A DNA stretch of 64,000 nucleotides from Helicobacter canadensis MIT 98-5491 (GTDB taxonomy: Bacteria > Campylobacterota > Campylobacteria > Campylobacterales > Helicobacteraceae), in assembly GCF_000162575.1 (NCBI RefSeq), contig NZ_CM000776.2:1469900-1533899 (forward strand). Direction: 5' to 3'. Below are positions 60,479 to 64,000 of the stretch, one piece after another. The translations under genes and the position numbers were made by a program. How positions within the stretch are numbered: the stretch's first letter is position 1; each line of letters begins with the position of its first letter. The notes under the pieces were generated by a model. That model saw only the letters and a list, made by a program, of their open reading frames with translations, was not told the origin of the DNA and searched no databases.

Positions 60479-63261
60479 TATCGCTCTTCTAAAACCTTTT
60501 GGCATCGCTCACAAGGTTCATCGGCTTTTTGTGAGACAAACTGCCAACATCTAGGACATTTATGTCCTTGTGCCCTTAAAATCCTATAATTCTCTCCCCC
60601 AAAGGTAAATTTTGCTAACACTTCGCCTTCTGCTTCCTTTCTTACATTGCTTACCATAAGCCATAGATTTAACTCTGCAAATTCAGCCATTTTTTGCGGA
60701 ACAGCCAAATCCACTTCCAAAGTGGATTTGATTTTTGAATCTTTTTTAAGTATGTCAATCTGCTCTAAAAACACTCCACGCAATTCAAGCAATTCATCAA
60801 AGTTTAAATTAGGATTTTCAAAACTTGGTAAAGGAGTATAAAGAATCTCAAAAACATCTCCCTCTTTGATAATCCCACAAGATTCTAAAACTACCCTACT
60901 TTGCGTATGGCTTAGGGCTTCATTAATCGTATAAGTAAAAATTGGAGCTAAAAGTCCAAAGAGCCTACCACAAATTAACGCCATCACACTTTGAGAAGCC
61001 CTGCGTTCTTCAGAAGAAAGGGCATTGCAATATAAATTATCTTTACAGATATCTAAATAAATCCCACTAAGTTCAGTATTAAGAAAATAAGTTAATTCTT
61101 GAATCGCCTTAGAAAATTCATATTCACCAAAAAGGGCATTTACTTTTTCAAAACATTCTCTAGCGCTTTTTAAAATCCATAAATCAATAGGATTAAAACT
61201 CGTAACTTCCAAACTCTCTAAGCCATTAGTATTAGCTAATAAGAATCGGATGGTGTTGCGAATCTTTCTATAATTCTCTCCCACTTGTTTTAAAATATTA
61301 TTAGAAATTCTTTGATCATTTTGGTAATCACTCATTGCGACCCAAAGCCGCAAAATTTCACTCCCAAACTCTTTTAAAACTTCTTTAGGGACAACAACAT
61401 TGCCCTTAGATTTACTCATTTTCTCGCCCTTCTCATCCATTGTAAAACCATGCGTTACAATTGCTTTATAAGGCGCCTTCTCATTAACTGCACAACTAAC
61501 CAATAAAGAACTATGAAACCAGCCCCTATGTTGATCACTTCCCTCTAAATATAGACTAGCAGGATAGCCACCACTTCTATACAAATTACTTTGCAAAACT
61601 GCTTTCCATGTGCTTCCACTATCAAACCACACATCTAAAATATGATAGATTTTTTCAAAATGATCGGAATCTTTTTGGTATTTTTGTGGCAATAAATCCT
61701 TAACTTCCTTATTCCACCACGCATCACAGCCTTCTTTTTCAAAAATTTCTGCGACAAAATCTAGCACTTCACTCTCTAATAACACCTCTCCACTGCGTTT
61801 ATCTTTAAAAAAGGCAATAGGCACACCCCAATCCCTTTGCCTTGAAATACACCAATCAGGACGATTTTCAATCATTGCCCTAATTCTATTCCTACCATGA
61901 TCGGGGAAAAATTTTGTTTTATCAATCTCGGCTAATGCCACCTCTCGCAAAGTTTTCCCTTCTTTGCTAAAAGGTTCATCCATTACAATAAACCATTGTT
62001 GAGTTGCCCTAAAAATAATAGGTTGATGAGAACGCCAACAATGCGGATAAGAATGTCTAATCTTGGCATGTCTTAGTAAATTTTTTCCCAACAATTCAAA
62101 AATTCTTGGATGTGCATCAAAAACAAATTTCCCTACAAATTCATCAGGATTAAAAAATAATTTTTCCCTAATTAAAGTTTCATCATAACACCCCTTATCA
62201 TCAACGGGCATTAACATAGGCAAATCGTATTTTAATCCGATAAAATAATCGTCTTCTCCGTGTCCAGGGGCAGTATGAACACAACCACTTCCCTCGCCAC
62301 TTGCGACATGTTCTCCTAAAATAATCTTAGAATCTCTACCATTTAAAGGATTGATAGCGTGAGTATTTTCTAAAATACACGCTTTAAAAGTTTTTAAGAT
62401 TTGATTCTCCACCACATTAATTGCTGATAGCTTCTCAACTTCTGAATGCAATACAATTTTACCATCACTAGTTAAAGCATAGGTTTCATTTGGATTTAAT
62501 GCAATACCACTATTAGCAGGAAGTGTCCAAGGAGTCGTAGTCCAAATTACGCAATAAGCTTGATCCAATCCAAGCTCTTTTGCACCAATTGCAGTTAATG
62601 CATCTTCCTTTAATGCAAAAGCAACAAAAACAGAATCACTTTCTTTTTCTTCATACTCCACTTCTGCTTCTGCTAAAGCTGTCTGACAAGCCCAACTCCA
62701 ATAAACAGGCTTACTACGCTCCTTTAATAATCCCTTTTTTGCCACCTCGCAAAGAGCTTTATAAATCTCTGATTCAAAAGCAAAATCCATTGTTTTATAC
62801 GGATTCTCAAAATCACCCAAGATTCCAAGCTCTAAAAATTCTTTTTTTTGTATCTCTACAAACTCTTGTGCGTGTTTGCGACAAAGCTCTCTAATTTTGC
62901 TTTTAGGTAGAGAATCCTTTTTTTCTTTGCCTAGTTTTTTTTCTACTTGCTGCTCAATAGGCAACCCATGGCAATCCCAACCTGGAGTATAAAAAATCTT
63001 TTTACCTTGAAAATAATGATACTTATTAATAATATCTTTTAGGATTTTATTTAATGCGTGTCCAATATGCAAATGCCCATTAGCATAAGGCGGTCCATCG
63101 TGTAAATTAAAGCTTTCTTTAGCATTTTCTCTGTTTTTCAAAATCCTCTCATAATACTCTCTTTTACCCCATTCTTGATAAATTTTAGGCTCATTTTGAG
63201 GCAAATTTCCTCTCATTGGAAAAGTCGTATTAGGCAACTCTAAAGTATCCTTATAATCCAT
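60478..63261 (-). CDS. ileS: Isoleucyl-tRNA synthetase
   Basis: 927 residues. The class I HIGH motif is in PYANGHLHIGHAL, the KMSKS motif in GEKMSKSKGNVV, the editing domain has TTTPWTLPAN, and the C-terminal zinc finger is CPRCWQ with CERC. It charges tRNA-Ile. Length fits bacterial type IleRS. It is followed directly by a coupled 41-residue membrane protein gene and is divergent from the gene at 63386. Confidence 0.96.
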   Translation of the reverse strand: MDYKDTLELPNTTFPMRGNLPQNEPKIYQEWGKREYYERILKNRENAKESFNLHDGPPYANGHLHIGHALNKILKDIINKYHYFQGKKIFYTPGWDCHGLPIEQQVEKKLGKEKKDSLPKSKIRELCRKHAQEFVEIQKKEFLELGILGDFENPYKTMDFAFESEIYKALCEVAKKGLLKERSKPVYWSWACQTALAEAEVEYEEKESDSVFVAFALKEDALTAIGAKELGLDQAYCVIWTTTPWTLPANSGIALNPNETYALTSDGKIVLHSEVEKLSAINVVENQILKTFKACILENTHAINPLNGRDSKIILGEHVASGEGSGCVHTAPGHGEDDYFIGLKYDLPMLMPVDDKGCYDETLIREKLFFNPDEFVGKFVFDAHPRIFELLGKNLLRHAKIRHSYPHCWRSHQPIIFRATQQWFIVMDEPFSKEGKTLREVALAEIDKTKFFPDHGRNRIRAMIENRPDWCISRQRDWGVPIAFFKDKRSGEVLLESEVLDFVAEIFEKEGCDAWWNKEVKDLLPQKYQKDSDHFEKIYHILDVWFDSGSTWKAVLQSNLYRSGGYPASLYLEGSDQHRGWFHSSLLVSCAVNEKAPYKAIVTHGFTMDEKGEKMSKSKGNVVVPKEVLKEFGSEILRLWVAMSDYQNDQRISNNILKQVGENYRKIRNTIRFLLANTNGLESLEVTSFNPIDLWILKSARECFEKVNALFGEYEFSKAIQELTYFLNTELSGIYLDICKDNLYCNALSSEERRASQSVMALICGRLFGLLAPIFTYTINEALSHTQSRVVLESCGIIKEGDVFEILYTPLPSFENPNLNFDELLELRGVFLEQIDILKKDSKIKSTLEVDLAVPQKMAEFAELNLWLMVSNVRKEAEGEVLAKFTFGGENYRILRAQGHKCPRCWQFVSQKADEPCERCQKVLEER

Positions 63262-63385
63262 TGCATTCCCTTAAAAAATAAAAATTCTTGGGATTTTACT
63301 CCAAATTGTATTAAACAAGAATTATTCTATAAACTAATTACCTTGTTAAAGTCTTTTTAACTATTTTTTCACTAGACTTCAAGTT

Positions 63386-64000
63386 ATGAAAAAAGTCTTA
63401 TCTTCAAAAATTTTTCTTAGTTTTTTTGGTTTAATTCTTATTGCTTTAATATTGGCAGTCTTGATATTCTCCCCCATAGGAAATTATTTTATCAAAAATG
63501 CCCTTTTAGCAAAGCTTGAAACACACACGCAAATGCAGTGGAAAAGCCATAATTTCAAGCTCACACCAAGCACTATTACGCTCGAATTTAGCACCCAAGA
63601 TGACAAATTAGAACTTTTTTTAAAAGGCGATTATTCACTTTTTTTACAAACCCTAAAGGGTGATTTTTATATTAACTCCAAAGGCTTTCAAACTCTTTTT
63701 AATCAAAAAGTCTTATCTTTTAGAGACAATCAATGGATTGAGGGAAATTTTGAAGGAAATTTTCACCACTACACACTTTATGCATCAAGCAATCTTTTTC
63801 TTTCTCAAAGCAACTTAACCGCTACACTTCATTATTTATCTCCACAAACTATCAACCTTAATCTCACCAATGGATCACTAGCTTCCCTTTTAGAAACCTT
63901 AAATGAAAAGCCCTATGGCGATGGAATCATTACTTTAAATGCCAATTTCACTCATCTACAAAAATCCTATGATGGCACTTTTGATCTAGAAATCGAAGGG
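63386..64000 (+). CDS. Membrane-anchored protein of unknown function (3' end outside window)
   Basis: 205 codons are open from ATG 63386 to the right edge. An N-terminal hydrophobic segment (about residues 11-32) acts as a membrane anchor or signal; the following region is beta-rich with alternating polar and hydrophobic residues (for example SNLFLSQSNLTATLHYL), like AsmA/TamB-type proteins. The family cannot be assigned from the fragment. It is divergent from ileS. Confidence 0.65.
   Translation, partial: MKKVLSSKIFLSFFGLILIALILAVLIFSPIGNYFIKNALLAKLETHTQMQWKSHNFKLTPSTITLEFSTQDDKLELFLKGDYSLFLQTLKGDFYINSKGFQTLFNQKVLSFRDNQWIEGNFEGNFHHYTLYASSNLFLSQSNLTATLHYLSPQTINLNLTNGSLASLLETLNEKPYGDGIITLNANFTHLQKSYDGTFDLEIEG

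Noticed and set aside
1-64000. CRISPR arrays, insertion sequences, prophage or integrase genes
   Set aside because: No regularly spaced direct repeats, transposase or integrase motifs were seen; the only long direct repeat is the pair of MerR-type promoters.

Overview
The window is an A+T-rich, gene-dense stretch of a Campylobacterota chromosome, most likely a non-pylori Helicobacter of the enteric, N-glycosylating kind (H. pullorum / H. canadensis-like). The evidence is gene content and local gene order recalled from H. pylori: tatD-ribE-flhX, pyrD-M16 peptidase-dapA-SDR-pgsA, arsR-arsS-hemB, and ddl-hydrolase-murF-HIT. A Campylobacter-type pglA-pglC pair, a FlaA-type flagellin and an HspR-type clpB promoter agree. 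The species name is inference. I see no rRNA, insertion sequence, prophage or CRISPR array. Two tRNA genes are present (Glu-TTC, Phe-GAA).

Layout. 1-8.9 kb: an acidic pseudo-receiver protein (cut by the window edge), secreted nuclease NucT, TatD, riboflavin synthase, FlhX, a PHP phosphatase, a hotdog protein, PglA and PglC, tRNA-Glu, and a large beta-propeller/alpha-solenoid protein. 8.9-24.5 kb: ispG, proA, ppk, a seven-gene minus-strand operon (pyrD, M16 peptidase, dapA, fabL-like, pgsA, rseP, yggS), a Cache chemoreceptor and clpB. Between the chemoreceptor and pyrD lies a G13/C13 tract in the loop of an 18-bp inverted repeat. 24.6-33 kb: msrA, a periplasmic protein/response regulator/sensor kinase/Ppx operon, ybdD, a PerR-like regulator, ffh, and rpsP-khpA-rimM-trmD-rplS. 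33-37.5 kb: an AEC transporter, htrA and flaA with a sigma-28 promoter.

37.6-44.4 kb holds the whole tryptophan pathway as two divergent units, trpBA on minus and trpE-trpGD-trpCF on plus. 44.5-48.3 kb has two small proteins, the acid-response pair ArsR/ArsS and hemB. 48.4-51.4 kb holds an RluA-family pseudouridine synthase, purB and an orphan beta-class DNA methyltransferase; the last two look richer in G+C than their surroundings. 51.4-54.6 kb is accessory: DoxX, an aldo/keto reductase, a secreted alpha/beta hydrolase and a cyclophilin-like protein. The reductase and the hydrolase each carry a nearly identical MerR-type promoter (19-bp spacer with a central dyad).

54.6-64 kb: a HIT protein, MurF with a membrane domain, an alpha/beta hydrolase, Ddl and Alr (D-alanine supply to peptidoglycan), cytochrome c-553, tRNA-Phe, ileS with a coupled 41-residue membrane protein, and the start of a membrane-anchored protein running off the right edge.

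Most of the window is housekeeping. The most interesting points are the poly-G/C hairpin, the twin MerR-type promoters, the propeller-solenoid protein, the periplasmic-protein/two-component/Ppx operon, and the possible purB-methyltransferase transfer.
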